Part shown: positions 1 through 8,857 of the stretch, piece after piece
How the letters are laid out: every line of letters begins with the position of its first letter
How positions within the stretch are numbered: position 1 is the first letter of the stretch
Source: Streptomyces sp. NBC_01275
GTDB taxonomy: Bacteria; Actinomycetota; Actinomycetes; Streptomycetales; Streptomycetaceae
Direction of reading: 5' to 3'
Assembly (NCBI RefSeq): GCF_026340655.1
Contig: NZ_JAPEOZ010000001.1
Location: 2,728,001 to 2,792,000, forward strand
DNA length: 64,000 nt
The notes under the pieces: model-generated
The model's database searches: none
The model's input: only the letters and a program-made list of their open reading frames with translations
Told to the model about the DNA's origin: nothing
Made by a program: the position numbers and the translations under genes

Positions 1-276
1 TGCCGGGCCGGCGCCGAGCGCGGCCGACGCGCAGGTGGTGTCGGCGTGCTGGGCGTGTCCGCCGCCGCAGTGCCCCTCGCCGGAGCAGCCGTCGTGCGCC
101 TCGGCGGCGACCGCGGTGGTCCGGGCGACCTCTGCGGTCCGGGCGACCGCCGTGGTCGGGGTGTCGGCGTGGGCCGTGTGCAGGCCCCCGGGCGCGAGCC
201 CGTGCATCGCCAGCAGCCCCACGAGGAGCCCCAGCACGCACACCGCCCGCCGCCACAGTCCGTTCACAGGCCACAT
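1..276 (-). CDS. DUF6153-family protein, partial (3' end outside window)
   Basis: Read on the minus strand, an open frame starts at ATG 276 (alternative GTG at 267) and runs off the left edge after 92 codons. It begins MWPVNGLWRRAVCVLGLL and has one hydrophobic segment (about residues 10-30), then an Ala/Thr-rich stretch and a Cys/His-rich segment CSGEGHCGGGHAQHADTTC. That N-terminal signal or anchor followed by Cys/His-rich spacing is what I know from DUF6153 proteins, small actinobacterial exported or membrane proteins of unknown role. Metal binding by the Cys/His segment is inference. The C-terminus is missing. Confidence 0.7.
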   Translation of the reverse strand, partial: MWPVNGLWRRAVCVLGLLVGLLAMHGLAPGGLHTAHADTPTTAVARTAEVARTTAVAAEAHDGCSGEGHCGGGHAQHADTTCASAALGAGPA

Positions 277-301
277 CCTAGGGGTCGCCCGTACGGCACA
301 C

Positions 302-337
302 GCGAAGGGCCCCCGGAACTCTCCGGGGGCCCTTCGC
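302..337 (-). terminator. 15-bp hairpin downstream of tRNA-Val
   Basis: Positions 302-316 and 323-337 form a perfect 15-bp inverted repeat (gcgaagggcccccgg and its complement) with a 6-nt loop. It lies 5 bp beyond the tRNA 3' end, so it is best read as the tRNA terminator. There is no long T tract, as is usual in Streptomyces. Confidence 0.8.
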
Positions 338-342
338 ACTCC

Positions 343-417
<75 letters not shown>

Positions 418-591
418 AGGACGAGTCGACAGCCTACATTGCCCGTACCGGTGCCCCGCAAACCCATTGCGCGCGGAAGATCGCCGAAGCCGAAGTCACC
501 GTCCGGAACGCGAACTAACCAGCTCGTGTGTTCGTCATTAACGGGTGGGAGAATGAACCCGCAGGGGCGGATCACAGCACGGGAGAGGGAT

Positions 592-1959
592 GTGACGGCG
601 ACACCGGCGCAGGCGGCACCAGCGCAGTCGTACTCGCCGTCGGCGCTGCGCGACGCCCTCACCCTCGTCGCGCTGCCCCTGGTCGTCGCCCTCGCGCTGC
701 CCGTCGCATTCGCCGGCGGCGGCACCCGGCGCTGGTTCGGCGGCCGGGCGGAGGGCCAGCGGGCGGAGGCGCAGGCCGCGAAGGACGCCGCCGCGGCCGC
801 GTTCTACGAGCTGGACACCGCCCAGCGCGATCTGCGGATCTCGATCGAGACGATCGTGGCCGTGGACGACTCGCCGGCCGCCCGGCGCACGGTCTCCGAC
901 TTCGAGGCCATCGGCCGACGCATCGACGAGGTCAGCCGCCAGTACATCGACGCCGTCGACGCGCACGACCTCGACCGGGACGACCTGGAGGCCTCCGCGG
1001 CCGCCCAGGCGCGCACCGCGCTGACCCGGGCCAAGGACGAGCTGGGCAAGGTGAAGAAGGAGCTGGACCGGTTCGCCGACGGGCTGGGTCCGCTGCTCGG
1101 CAAGGCCGAGACGCAGCTGGCCCGGCTCGCGCCCGCCGTGGAGCGGGCCCGGCAGGCGCTGCTGGCCGCGTCGAACGCGCTGGACGCCGTGCGGGAGAGC
1201 GGGCTGAAGGCGGACGACCTCGCGGCGCGGCTGGCGGCGCTCGCGCCCGAGCTGACCAAGCTCAACCAGGGCGCGGGGCAGCACGGCGTGCCCGGGACCC
1301 TGGAGCGCGCGGAGCGGGTGTCGCGGGAGGCGGAGGCGGTCCGGGCGGAGGCGGAGCGGCTGCCGGAGCGGGCCGCCGAGATCGACCACCGGCTCGTGTC
1401 GCTGCGCACGCGCGCCCAGGCGCTCACCACCCGGTCCGGGCAGGTGGAGCCGGTGCTGAGCGAGCTGCGGCGGCGGTTCACGGTGGCCTGCTGGCAGGAC
1501 CTCCAGCACGTTCCCGAACTGGCCGTGGAGAACGTCCGGCAGGCCGAGGCGAAGTTGAAGGAGGCGCAGGCCGCGCGGGAGGCGCAGCGGTGGCCGGACG
1601 CCACCGCGCTGCTGTCGACGGTGCGGGCGCTGCTGAACACCACGGACGAGGCGGTCTCGGCCGCGGGTGACCGGCTGGCCCGGCTGAACGCCGTGCAGAA
1701 GGACCCGCAGGCGGAGATCGAGCGGACCCGGTTCGCGATCCGGGACGCGCAGCGGCTGGCGATGGCGGGGCGCAGCACGCCCGATCCACGGGACGCGCGC
1801 CCGCTGGACGAGGCCGTGGCGCGGCTGGAGCGGGCGATCGCCACGCTGGAGGGCCGCCACCCCGACTACTGGCACTTCCTGACCGAGACGGAGGGCGTCC
1901 GGCAGGCGGTGGCAGGGGTCGTGTCGCGGATCCGTGAGGAGCGCGGGGCCGCGCACTGA
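592..1959 (+). CDS. membrane-anchored coiled-coil protein of unknown function
   Basis: A protein of 455 aa from GTG 592, chosen because GGAG lies 6 nt upstream; ATG 553 is an in-frame alternative with a poorer site. One N-terminal membrane segment (about residues 21-42, ALTLVALPLVVALALPVAFA) is followed by some 390 residues of Ala/Glu/Arg-rich heptad-like sequence predicted to be long alpha-helical coiled coil, with no enzyme motif visible. It looks like a type II membrane protein with a large soluble helical domain. I do not recognise a function. It stands alone, 120 bp before the DUF4383 gene. Confidence 0.8.
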   Translation: MTATPAQAAPAQSYSPSALRDALTLVALPLVVALALPVAFAGGGTRRWFGGRAEGQRAEAQAAKDAAAAAFYELDTAQRDLRISIETIVAVDDSPAARRTVSDFEAIGRRIDEVSRQYIDAVDAHDLDRDDLEASAAAQARTALTRAKDELGKVKKELDRFADGLGPLLGKAETQLARLAPAVERARQALLAASNALDAVRESGLKADDLAARLAALAPELTKLNQGAGQHGVPGTLERAERVSREAEAVRAEAERLPERAAEIDHRLVSLRTRAQALTTRSGQVEPVLSELRRRFTVACWQDLQHVPELAVENVRQAEAKLKEAQAAREAQRWPDATALLSTVRALLNTTDEAVSAAGDRLARLNAVQKDPQAEIERTRFAIRDAQRLAMAGRSTPDPRDARPLDEAVARLERAIATLEGRHPDYWHFLTETEGVRQAVAGVVSRIREERGAAH

Positions 1960-2079
1960 GTCCCGGCGGAGCCGTCGGCTCCGGCAGCCGTTGCCCCGGA
2001 CGCGCTACGGGCGGATATTGAGGAGTGCAGAGCAGGAAAGGCCTCCGCCGGCACGTCTAGCATCCTCAGGGAGGCGGAG

Positions 2080-2583
2080 ATGGCGACACACGCAGTGCAC
2101 TCCGGATCGAGGCGACGGATCAGGTTCAACGAGCACCTGCCCGTCGATCACCGGCTGAACCTGGTCTACCGGATCGGCGCCGGCCTGATGGGCCTGGGGC
2201 TGCTGGTCTTCGGGATCTTCGGCGTCATCGACAAGATCGGCTTCTTCGACACCGGCGGGGACACCGTCTGGAGCCTGAACACCAACGGCGCGCTCAGCTG
2301 GCTGTCGATCGGCGTCGGGCTGCTGCTGCTCGTGGGCATGGTGATCGGCGGGAACTTCGCGTCCACGCTGAACCTGAGCCTGGGCGTGCTGTTCATCGGC
2401 AGCGGGTTCCTGAACATGGCGCTGCTGGACACCGACTACAACTTCCTGGCGTTCAAGATCCAGAACTGCATGCTGAGCTTTGTGGTCGGGATCCTGCTGA
2501 TGGTCTTCGGGATGTACGGCAGGGTCGGATCGGCCCTGCCGCACGACAACCCCTACTGGCGGGCCCGCCACCCCGAGGGATGA
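2080..2583 (+). CDS. DUF4383 family membrane protein
   Basis: A 167-aa protein with a strong ribosome binding site (AGGGAGGCGGAG) directly before ATG 2080. Residues 1-30 are basic and cytoplasmic-looking, followed by four hydrophobic segments (about 33-52, 70-90, 95-115, 122-142), the expected topology of DUF4383 proteins. Function is unknown for the family. The C-terminus is short and hydrophilic. It is convergent with the amidase gene, with repeats but no obvious terminator hairpin between them. Confidence 0.8.
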   Translation: MATHAVHSGSRRRIRFNEHLPVDHRLNLVYRIGAGLMGLGLLVFGIFGVIDKIGFFDTGGDTVWSLNTNGALSWLSIGVGLLLLVGMVIGGNFASTLNLSLGVLFIGSGFLNMALLDTDYNFLAFKIQNCMLSFVVGILLMVFGMYGRVGSALPHDNPYWRARHPEG

Positions 2584-2601
2584 CGGACCGGCCGGATCAC
2601 C

Positions 2602-2659
2602 GGATCAGGTGCGCCAGGCCCTGATCAGGTGGGTAGGCCCGGATCAGGTGCGGTAGGCG
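2602..2659. repeat. three tandem 19-20 bp repeats spanning the amidase stop codon
   Basis: Copies of ggatcaggtgcg(cc/gt)aggc-type sequence lie at 2602-2621, 2622-2640 and 2641-2659. The last copy contains the final codons and TGA stop (complement 2644-2646) of the amidase gene. The two outer copies lie beyond the stop, so each carries an extra copy of the terminal codons and stop. Confidence 0.75.
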
Positions 2660-3813
2660 TAGTAGTACGCGTTCGGGTACGACGCGACGAGGCTCGCCAC
2701 CGACCTGCGCAGGGTGTTGTTGGAGTGGTAGGTCACGTACGGCACTCCGCCGCTCTTGTACGTGACGATCATCGTGTGGTCCTTGGACCCGTCGCGGTCG
2801 AAGTCCATCTGGAGGACGTCGCCGACCTCGAGCTGGTAGACGTTGGCGAGAGCGGTGGTCCGCTTGGAGTTCTGGGCGAACCAGGACCACTCGTTGACGC
2901 CGACGAACGAGTCGGACTGGATGTCGGCGTTGCCGAACCACTTGGTGTAGTCGTACACGTAGCCCGGGACGTGCTTCCAGCCGCCGGCCTTCAGGGACTG
3001 GCTGACGAAGTTGGTGCAGTCGCCGCCGTCGGCGTGACCGTTGAAGTCCGGGTAGTCCTTGTTGTAGACGTTCCAGTACTTCTCCGCGTAGGTCGCCATC
3101 GCCTTGTAGTCGAAGGCGGTGCCCGTCTTGGGGACGGCGACCGGGTTGCGGGTGATCGCCGCGCGCGCCGCGTTCGGCATGGTGTCGTCCGCGGTGGTCG
3201 CCTTGACGGACGTCGGCTTGGAGAGCGTGTTCACCGCGAGACCGCCCTGGTCGGTGTCGCGGATGTCCGTCAGCTGCCAGTTGCCCTGGCGGTCGGCCTT
3301 GAAGGTCAGCTCGTGCTGGGCCTGGAAGCCGGTGGTCTTCGGCGCGCCGCCGCGGGCCTGGGCGTAGGTCAGGGTCGTGGTCTCGGTGACCGCGGCCTTG
3401 GCCGTACGGCCAGTCACGCGCGTGGCGTTCAGGGTGACGGCGGTGGCGGCCTTGCTGTACTTCTCGCCGGCCTTGGCCAGCTGGTCCTTGCGCTTGTCCA
3501 GCGCGGACAGCGTGGCGTCCTCGGTGCGGGCGGCGCCCGAGGACAGTCGGACGTCGCCGGAGAAGCCGTTGGTCAGCGGCTTCTCACGGTCGCCCTGCTT
3601 GCCGACGACCAGGGCGTCCGTACGGTCGGTGAAGACCGCGTCGGCCAGCCGCTGGAACGTGGCCTTCGTCTTGGCGTCCACGGTGGGGTCGTCGACGACC
3701 GCCGCACCTGCGGACCAGTTGGGCAGTAGCGCCACTCCGGCGACGACCGAGGTGGCGGCCGCCCCGAGTATCGTGGCGCGGCGGCGTGTCCCGCTCAATT
3801 TCCTTGACTTCAC
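2644..3813 (-). CDS. secreted amidase-domain protein (Amidase_6 type)
   Basis: The 389-aa frame from GTG 3813 is preferred over the longer frame (start 3867) because GAGGGG sits 8 nt upstream. An N-terminal signal peptide (basic residues 3-12, hydrophobic 14-34, then SAGA) points to export. A long Ala/Thr-rich middle region follows. The C-terminal catalytic domain has the motif GGDCTNFVSQ with the likely nucleophile Cys266 and a downstream DHTMIV with His346, as in the putative amidase domain PF12671. A cell-wall or peptide amide substrate is inference. It lies downstream of the polysaccharide deacetylase on the same strand, with a hairpin between them, so it is probably transcribed separately. 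Confidence 0.8.
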   Translation of the reverse strand: MKSRKLSGTRRRATILGAAATSVVAGVALLPNWSAGAAVVDDPTVDAKTKATFQRLADAVFTDRTDALVVGKQGDREKPLTNGFSGDVRLSSGAARTEDATLSALDKRKDQLAKAGEKYSKAATAVTLNATRVTGRTAKAAVTETTTLTYAQARGGAPKTTGFQAQHELTFKADRQGNWQLTDIRDTDQGGLAVNTLSKPTSVKATTADDTMPNAARAAITRNPVAVPKTGTAFDYKAMATYAEKYWNVYNKDYPDFNGHADGGDCTNFVSQSLKAGGWKHVPGYVYDYTKWFGNADIQSDSFVGVNEWSWFAQNSKRTTALANVYQLEVGDVLQMDFDRDGSKDHTMIVTYKSGGVPYVTYHSNNTLRRSVASLVASYPNAYYYAYRT

Positions 3814-3926
3814 TGATGTTTCCCCTCTTGCCCCGGCGGAGGGATGCCGAGGAGGGCATCTTTGCATGGCATGTGTGGGCGTTGTGAAGGGGGTTGCGGT
3901 TGAGGTTTGGTTACTTCGAGACCCCC

Positions 3927-3955
3927 GGGTCGGGGGCCTTCACGGCCCCCGGTTC
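3927..3955 (-). terminator. terminator after the polysaccharide deacetylase gene
   Basis: An 8-bp perfect stem (3931-3938 with 3944-3951, cgggggcc/ggcccccg) and loop ttcac starts within 10 bp of the deacetylase stop. The stem extends imperfectly to 3927-3955 through G-T pairs. Confidence 0.7.
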
Positions 3956-3957
3956 GG

Positions 3958-5241
3958 CTACTTGACGACCGTCGACCAGTCCGGCGACTGAGCCGGGTCC
4001 AGGGTGCGCAGGTTCGCCAGCGTCTCGGGCGTCTGGACGTCCATCCAGTCGGCAAGCTCCTTGAAGGACACGCACTTGACGTCCTTCTTGGTGCAGACGT
4101 TCTTGATGACGTCGTCGATGGCCTTCATGTAGATGCCGCCGTTCCACTCCTCGAAGTGGTTGCCGATGAACAGCGGGGCACGGCTGCCGTAGTAGACGCG
4201 GTTGAAGCCCGCCATGTAGGAGTCGGTGGTCTCCTGCTGCCACTCGGCGTACTTGGCCGGGTCGCCCTCGGCCTGGCCGTCGGACTGGTTGGCCAGGAAG
4301 TTGAAGTCCATGGACAGGCCCTGGTAGCTGCCGCCGTCGTAGGGCAGCAGTTGCAGGGGGAAGTCCCAGAGTCCGTTCTTCTTCTCCGGCCAGATCTGGA
4401 AGTCGCCCTTGGAGGAGGCGTCGTAGCGCCAGCCGTAGCTCTTGGCGGCCTTCAGCAGGTTCGCCTGGCCCTCCAGGCAGGGCGCCCGGCCGCCGACGAC
4501 CTCCTTCTTGAAGTCGAAGGGCAGCGGGTCGATGTCCTTGTAGCCGGTGTTGGTCTTCCAGTTCTCGACGAACTTGTAGAACTGGTCGATCTCGCTCTTC
4601 CACTGGTCGACGCTCCAGTAGCCGCCGCCCTTGGCCTCGCAGAAGTGGCCGTTGAAGTGGGTGCCTATCTCGTTGCCCTGTTCGTAGGCCAGGCGGAGCT
4701 GTTCGAGCGTGGTGCGGATGTGCTCGTCGGTGGGGAAGCTGATCGCCGAGCTGCCCACGGAGTGCATCGGCGGGCTGTACAGGTCCCGCTTGCTCTTGGG
4801 CAGCAGGTAGATGCCCGTGAGGAAGAAGGTCATGTGGGCGTTGTACTTGACGGCCATGTCCCGGTAGTGGGAGAAGAGCTCGTCGTCGCCCTGGAGGGCG
4901 CCGTCCCAGGAGAACACCACGAACTGCGGCGGCTTCTCACCCGGCTTGAGCGGCACCGCCTTCAGCTGCTCCGTCTGCGGCCCGGTGTACGAGGTGGAGC
5001 CGTCCCCCAGGACGTGCGTCTTGCCGTCCCACTCCGGCTCCTTGGTGGCCTGCCCCGACGCCTTCTTGCTGTCCCCCGAGGAAGCGGTCGGCTGGGTGTT
5101 GTCCGTGCGGCTGAGCACCACGTAGCCGCCCATCAGGGAGGCGACGACGAGGAGCGCGGCCAGGGTGAGGAACCCCGGGTGCGCGGCGGCGGGGCGGTGC
5201 GGGGCCGGCGCCCTGCGGCGGCGGCCCGACGGTGACTTCAT
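3958..5241 (-). CDS. membrane-anchored polysaccharide deacetylase (NodB-like)
   Basis: A 427-aa protein with a basic N-terminus and one membrane segment (about residues 22-44), then a Ser/Lys/Thr-rich linker and an extracytoplasmic NodB-type domain. Visible motifs are VVFSWDGA with Asp113 (catalytic/metal Asp), GTHFNGHF with His195 and His199 (H-x3-H metal pair), GGRAP around 246, WRYDAS, and NHFEEW near the C-terminus (possible catalytic His). These are the expected motifs of carbohydrate esterase 4-like enzymes, although WDGA replaces the common FDDG. It would act on a cell-wall or extracellular N-acetylated polymer; the substrate is unknown. It lies 47 bp downstream of the PBP gene and may be cotranscribed with it. 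Confidence 0.82.
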   Translation of the reverse strand: MKSPSGRRRRAPAPHRPAAAHPGFLTLAALLVVASLMGGYVVLSRTDNTQPTASSGDSKKASGQATKEPEWDGKTHVLGDGSTSYTGPQTEQLKAVPLKPGEKPPQFVVFSWDGALQGDDELFSHYRDMAVKYNAHMTFFLTGIYLLPKSKRDLYSPPMHSVGSSAISFPTDEHIRTTLEQLRLAYEQGNEIGTHFNGHFCEAKGGGYWSVDQWKSEIDQFYKFVENWKTNTGYKDIDPLPFDFKKEVVGGRAPCLEGQANLLKAAKSYGWRYDASSKGDFQIWPEKKNGLWDFPLQLLPYDGGSYQGLSMDFNFLANQSDGQAEGDPAKYAEWQQETTDSYMAGFNRVYYGSRAPLFIGNHFEEWNGGIYMKAIDDVIKNVCTKKDVKCVSFKELADWMDVQTPETLANLRTLDPAQSPDWSTVVK

Positions 5242-5287
5242 GTGCGGCTCATTCTCCGGGGGGTTGGGGTCGGGGCCCGTTCGGTGG

Positions 5288-7540
5288 TCAGCCGAGCGGG
5301 CTCATGGCTCCTGACCAGATGCCGTACGGGACGCTGTCGTCGGTGGTGCCGGCGATGCCCTCCAGCGGCAGGGGTTCCAGGCTCTTGGTGAGGTCGATGC
5401 GGTAGACGACGATCGCCGTGGAGACGGCCTTGGCGGTGCCGACGTACCAGGAGGCGGTGTCTTTCTGGGTGGTGCCCGCCTTGCCCTCGACCGGTGCCCG
5501 GCCGGCCTGGACGGCGGCCTGCGGGACGTCGGAGGGGTGGGCGGCGCTGAAGGAGTCGGCGAGCGCGGAGGAGACCTCGGAGGCCACGTCGGCGCCGAAG
5601 GCGCGCCGGGCGGTCGGGGTGTCCAGGACCACCTTGGAGCCGTTCTTGGTGATCTTGCGCACCGAGTACGGCTCGGTGTGCTTGCCCGCCGCGGCGAAGG
5701 TGGAGTAGCCGCTCGCCATCCGGATCGCGCTGGGCGTGGAGCTGCCCATCGACAGCGCGGGCACCTGGGCACCGATGCTGGAGGACAGGAAGCCGGAGTC
5801 CTCGGCGGTCTCGCGCACCTTGTCCAGGCCGACGTCCATGCCGAGCTGCATGAACGGCGTGTTCACCGACAGCTGGAGCGCCCGGTGCAGGGAGATCTGC
5901 CCGTACGATCTGCCGCCGTCGTTCTCGGCGAAGACCTTCTTGCCGCTGCGGTCCCAGTAGGGGCCCTCGGGGGTGGTCACCGGCACCTTGTCGTCGCCGT
6001 CGTAGAGCGACTGCGCGGTGACGTCGGTGGTGTCCCCGTCGCGGGTCTTGTGGATGCCGTTCTCCAGCCCGGCCGCGTACACGAACGGCAGGAAGGCCGA
6101 ACCGGCGGGCACGGTGGTGGCGTTGGACTCGTTGTAGCCCTGCGTACGGTGGTCGGGGCCGCCGTAGATGGCGAGGATCCGGCCGTCGGAGGCCACCGAG
6201 GCGGCGCCGTAGTGGGCGGCCTTCGCCTTCTTCGGATCGTCCTTCAGGGCCTGCTTACGGGCCTTGGTGACGGCCGCGGTGAGCTGGTTCTCGCGGGTCT
6301 TGTCGAAGGTCGTGTAGATCTGGTAGCCGCCGAGGTCGAAGTCCTTGTCGGAGATGTTCCCGGCCTTCTTGGCGTACTGGGTGGCCAGCTCCACCAGGTA
6401 GTCGCTCTGCTCACCGGTGTCGTAGAGCGGGTTGGTCTTGAGCGGCTCGGGGAACTTCTTGTACTTGGCGCGCTCGGTCTTCGACAGCTTGCCGATGTCG
6501 ACCATCCGGTCGAGGGTCCAGGACCAGCGCTCCACGGCGCGGGCGCGGTTGGCCTTGGACAGGGTCGGGTCGTACAGGCCGGCGCCCTTGAGGAGGGAGG
6601 CGAGGAACGCGGCCTCGCTGGCGTTGAGCTGGCTGACGTCCTTGCCGTAGTAGGCCTGGGCGGCGCGCTGGATGCCGTAGGTGCCGCGGCCGAACCAGCT
6701 GGTGTTGAGGTAGCCCTCGAGGATGTCGTCCTTGCTCATCTGGTTGTCGAGCTTGAGGGAGATCATCGCCTCGGTGAACTTGCGGCTGACCGTCTGGTTC
6801 TGGTTCAGGTAGACGTTCTTGACGTACTGCTGGGTGATGGTGGAGCCGCCCTGGGTGTCGCCCTGGCCGATGGTGCGGACCAGGGCGCGGCTGAGGCCCT
6901 TGAAGGAGATGCCGGGGTCGCTGTAGAAGCTCGCGTTCTCGGCCGCGAGGACCGCCCAGCGGACGTCCTCGGGGATGTCCTTCAGCGGCATCGCCTGCCG
7001 CTGCACCCAGCCGGTGCGGGCCATCGGGGTGCCGTCGGACCAGAAGAACACGTTGTCCTGCTGGGTGGCGTACGAGTTGAGGTTCTCGGGGACGTCGGTG
7101 GCCGCGTAGGCGACGACCAGGAGCAGGCCGCTGAGTCCTATGGACGCCAGGACGCCTCCCAGGGTCTGCCGCCAGGAGGGTATCCAGCGCCGCCAGCCGT
7201 CCCGGCCGGGGCGCGGGTACTGCGGGCGCACCTTCCGGGCGTAGCGCGTGACACGAGCCACGTACGGAGCGAGTACGGCGATGAGCGGAGCGAGCCGAGG
7301 ACCCAGAACTGCGGAAATTCGGGCGAACACGGAAGGGCGGGGTGCTTTTCGCCGGTTTTTCGACGAACGCGACGCCTCTCCGCCGCCCTCTTTCAACGTA
7401 TCCGCTGACATGTCCGGCAGATTCGGTATGTCCGACACCCGCAGTTGCATGGTCTCGTCCGCCTTGAAAGAGGCGGGGAGCTTCAACTGCATGGTCTCGT
7501 CCGGCTTTTGGGGCTCCTCCCCCTGCCCCGCCTGGGTCAC
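5288..7540 (-). CDS. class A penicillin-binding protein with degenerate transpeptidase motif
   Basis: A 750-aa protein from GTG 7540, chosen because GGAGGGAG lies 7 nt upstream (a longer frame begins at 7606). Order: cytoplasmic N-terminus with the hexapeptide DETMQL twice (residues 14-19 and 28-33), membrane helix about 126-147, glycosyltransferase family 51 domain (AAENASFYSDPG with Glu201, QGGSTITQQ 230-238), then a penicillin-binding transpeptidase domain. In the latter, SVN (558-560) and KAGT (687-690, usually KTGT) are present, but the active-site SxxK reads Ser481-Ala-Phe-Leu484, so the lysine is missing. The glycosyltransferase therefore looks intact and the transpeptidase probably inactive or altered. 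It likely works in peptidoglycan polymerisation at the membrane. Confidence 0.88.
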   Translation of the reverse strand: MTQAGQGEEPQKPDETMQLKLPASFKADETMQLRVSDIPNLPDMSADTLKEGGGEASRSSKNRRKAPRPSVFARISAVLGPRLAPLIAVLAPYVARVTRYARKVRPQYPRPGRDGWRRWIPSWRQTLGGVLASIGLSGLLLVVAYAATDVPENLNSYATQQDNVFFWSDGTPMARTGWVQRQAMPLKDIPEDVRWAVLAAENASFYSDPGISFKGLSRALVRTIGQGDTQGGSTITQQYVKNVYLNQNQTVSRKFTEAMISLKLDNQMSKDDILEGYLNTSWFGRGTYGIQRAAQAYYGKDVSQLNASEAAFLASLLKGAGLYDPTLSKANRARAVERWSWTLDRMVDIGKLSKTERAKYKKFPEPLKTNPLYDTGEQSDYLVELATQYAKKAGNISDKDFDLGGYQIYTTFDKTRENQLTAAVTKARKQALKDDPKKAKAAHYGAASVASDGRILAIYGGPDHRTQGYNESNATTVPAGSAFLPFVYAAGLENGIHKTRDGDTTDVTAQSLYDGDDKVPVTTPEGPYWDRSGKKVFAENDGGRSYGQISLHRALQLSVNTPFMQLGMDVGLDKVRETAEDSGFLSSSIGAQVPALSMGSSTPSAIRMASGYSTFAAAGKHTEPYSVRKITKNGSKVVLDTPTARRAFGADVASEVSSALADSFSAAHPSDVPQAAVQAGRAPVEGKAGTTQKDTASWYVGTAKAVSTAIVVYRIDLTKSLEPLPLEGIAGTTDDSVPYGIWSGAMSPLG

Positions 7541-7777
7541 GACGCGTCTCCCTCCGCACTCCGTATTGCTCGCAGGCAGACGTACAGACTGATGAGGGCC
7601 TGACATGGTTGCCGTTGACGCGGCCGCAAACTTTGAACCCTTCCGACCTCGGAGTTCAACGCGGCGCTCTCAAATTACCAGCGCTCTTCGCAAATTCTCC
7701 ACATAAGAAATCGACAGAAGTGAACAGAGATGAAACTGCTGACACAGCGTCCGAGCATAGGGGCTTAGCCTGGGGGC

Positions 7778-7999
7778 ATGCCTCGCTACGAATACCGCTG
7801 CCGGACCTGCGGCGACACCTTCGAACTGAGCCGTCCGATGGCGCAGTCCGCCGACCCCGCCGACTGCCCGTCCGGCCATGCCGACACCGTGAAGCTTCTC
7901 TCAACGGTAGCGGTGGGCGGCACGAAGTCCGCCCCCGCACCCCGGTCGGGCGGCGGGGGCGGAGGCGGCGGTTGCTGCGGCGGAGGCTGCTGCTCCTGA
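7778..7999 (+). CDS. FmdB-type zinc ribbon protein
   Basis: A 73-aa protein beginning MPRYEYRCRTCGDTFEL, the typical FmdB/CxxC zinc ribbon start. CRTC (8-11) is the first zinc knuckle; the usual second CPxC is here DCPSGH, so zinc may be bound by Cys and His. The C-terminus is a glycine tract followed by CCGGGCCS, common in actinobacterial members. The family is annotated as putative regulators; no precise role is known. It is convergent with the HAD phosphatase gene. Confidence 0.85.
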   Translation: MPRYEYRCRTCGDTFELSRPMAQSADPADCPSGHADTVKLLSTVAVGGTKSAPAPRSGGGGGGGGCCGGGCCS

Positions 8000-8048
8000 G
8001 GGCACCAGGCCTCTGAGGCCCTTTGAGGGCATGGAGGGCTTTGAGGGC
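7996..8048. repeat. (C/T)TGAGGGC repeats after the FmdB stop codon
   Basis: The octamer containing the FmdB stop codon (ctgagggc, 7996-8003) recurs as ctgaggcc (8012-8019), ttgagggc (8023-8030) and ttgagggc (8041-8048), the last reaching the stop codon of the convergent HAD gene. There is no clear terminator hairpin. Confidence 0.55.
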
Positions 8049-8857
8049 TACCGTCCGCGGACGCCCTTCAGGAACTCGCGCAGGATGCGCTCCCCGGCCA
8101 GCACGCCCCGCTCGGGCAGCGCGGTGATCTCCGGGGCCGTCCAGGCCGCGTCCGCCAGCTCGCCGTGGCCGGGGCGCCAGCCCCGGTCCGCCGCCAGCAG
8201 CAGATCGGCGTCGAGCAGGGAGTCGCCGGCGGCCAGCGTCAGCTCGGCGCCGGTGCGCCGGACCACCTCGCGCACGGCCGCGCTCTTGGTCAGCGGCTTC
8301 GGCACGGCGTAGAGCTTGCGGCCCTGCAGCGACACCGTCCAGCCGCGGTTCTCCGCCCAGGCCGCGAACTCCTTCACCCACTCCTCGGGCAGCAGCTCGC
8401 GCTCCACGACGAGATAGGCGAACAGGTCCTCGGCGATCCGCTGCTTGCGCAGCCAGAGCGGGTCGGCCGAGCTCGCCAGGTGGTCCTGCACCTCCGCCAG
8501 CGGAGCGCACTCCTGCGCCAGCCGCGCCAGCACGCTCGCGTGCCAGTCCTCGTCGGTCACCCCGTCGACCAGCAGATGGCCGCCGTTCGCACAGATCGCG
8601 TACGTCGGGGCCGGGCCGGGCAGATTGATGCGCAGGTACTGCTTGCGCGTCCGGGTGGTCGTGGGCACGAACACGGCCGCGTCGCCGAGGTCGGCGAGCA
8701 GTCCGGCCGCCGTCTCCGTCATGAAGGACAGCGGGCCGCGCTCGTGCACCTCCACGCACAGCAGCCGCGGCGCCCGCGCGTCCGGCATGGTCAGCGCCAG
8801 GGCGGCCGCCGAGTAGATGAGCGTACGGTCGAGGTCGCTCGCCACCAGCACCGGCAT
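8048..8857 (-). CDS. HAD-superfamily phosphatase of the Ter biosynthetic module
   Basis: A 269-aa protein with HAD motif I VASDLDRTLIY (Asp8, Asp10), a cap region with TTRTRKQYLRI, and the late motif AAGDSLLDADLL (motif IV acidic residues), resembling sucrose-6-phosphate-phosphatase-like HADs. Its ATG overlaps the TGA of the upstream PRTase-StiP gene (tgATG), indicating translational coupling. HAD phosphatases are a standard part of Ter-associated operons, proposed from comparative genomics to make a nucleoside-like metabolite. The substrate is unknown; dephosphorylation of a ribosyl phosphate intermediate is inference. Confidence 0.85.
   Translation of the reverse strand: MPVLVASDLDRTLIYSAAALALTMPDARAPRLLCVEVHERGPLSFMTETAAGLLADLGDAAVFVPTTTRTRKQYLRINLPGPAPTYAICANGGHLLVDGVTDEDWHASVLARLAQECAPLAEVQDHLASSADPLWLRKQRIAEDLFAYLVVERELLPEEWVKEFAAWAENRGWTVSLQGRKLYAVPKPLTKSAAVREVVRRTGAELTLAAGDSLLDADLLLAADRGWRPGHGELADAAWTAPEITALPERGVLAGERILREFLKGVRGR

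Noticed and set aside
3814..3926. c-di-AMP (ydaO-type) riboswitch upstream of the amidase
   Set aside because: The leader is short and I could not find the conserved helices or motif sequences.
3907..5235. 442-codon plus-strand frame across the deacetylase
   Set aside because: Antisense to a gene with clear catalytic motifs; the translated sequence is Val/Leu/Gly-rich with no domain.
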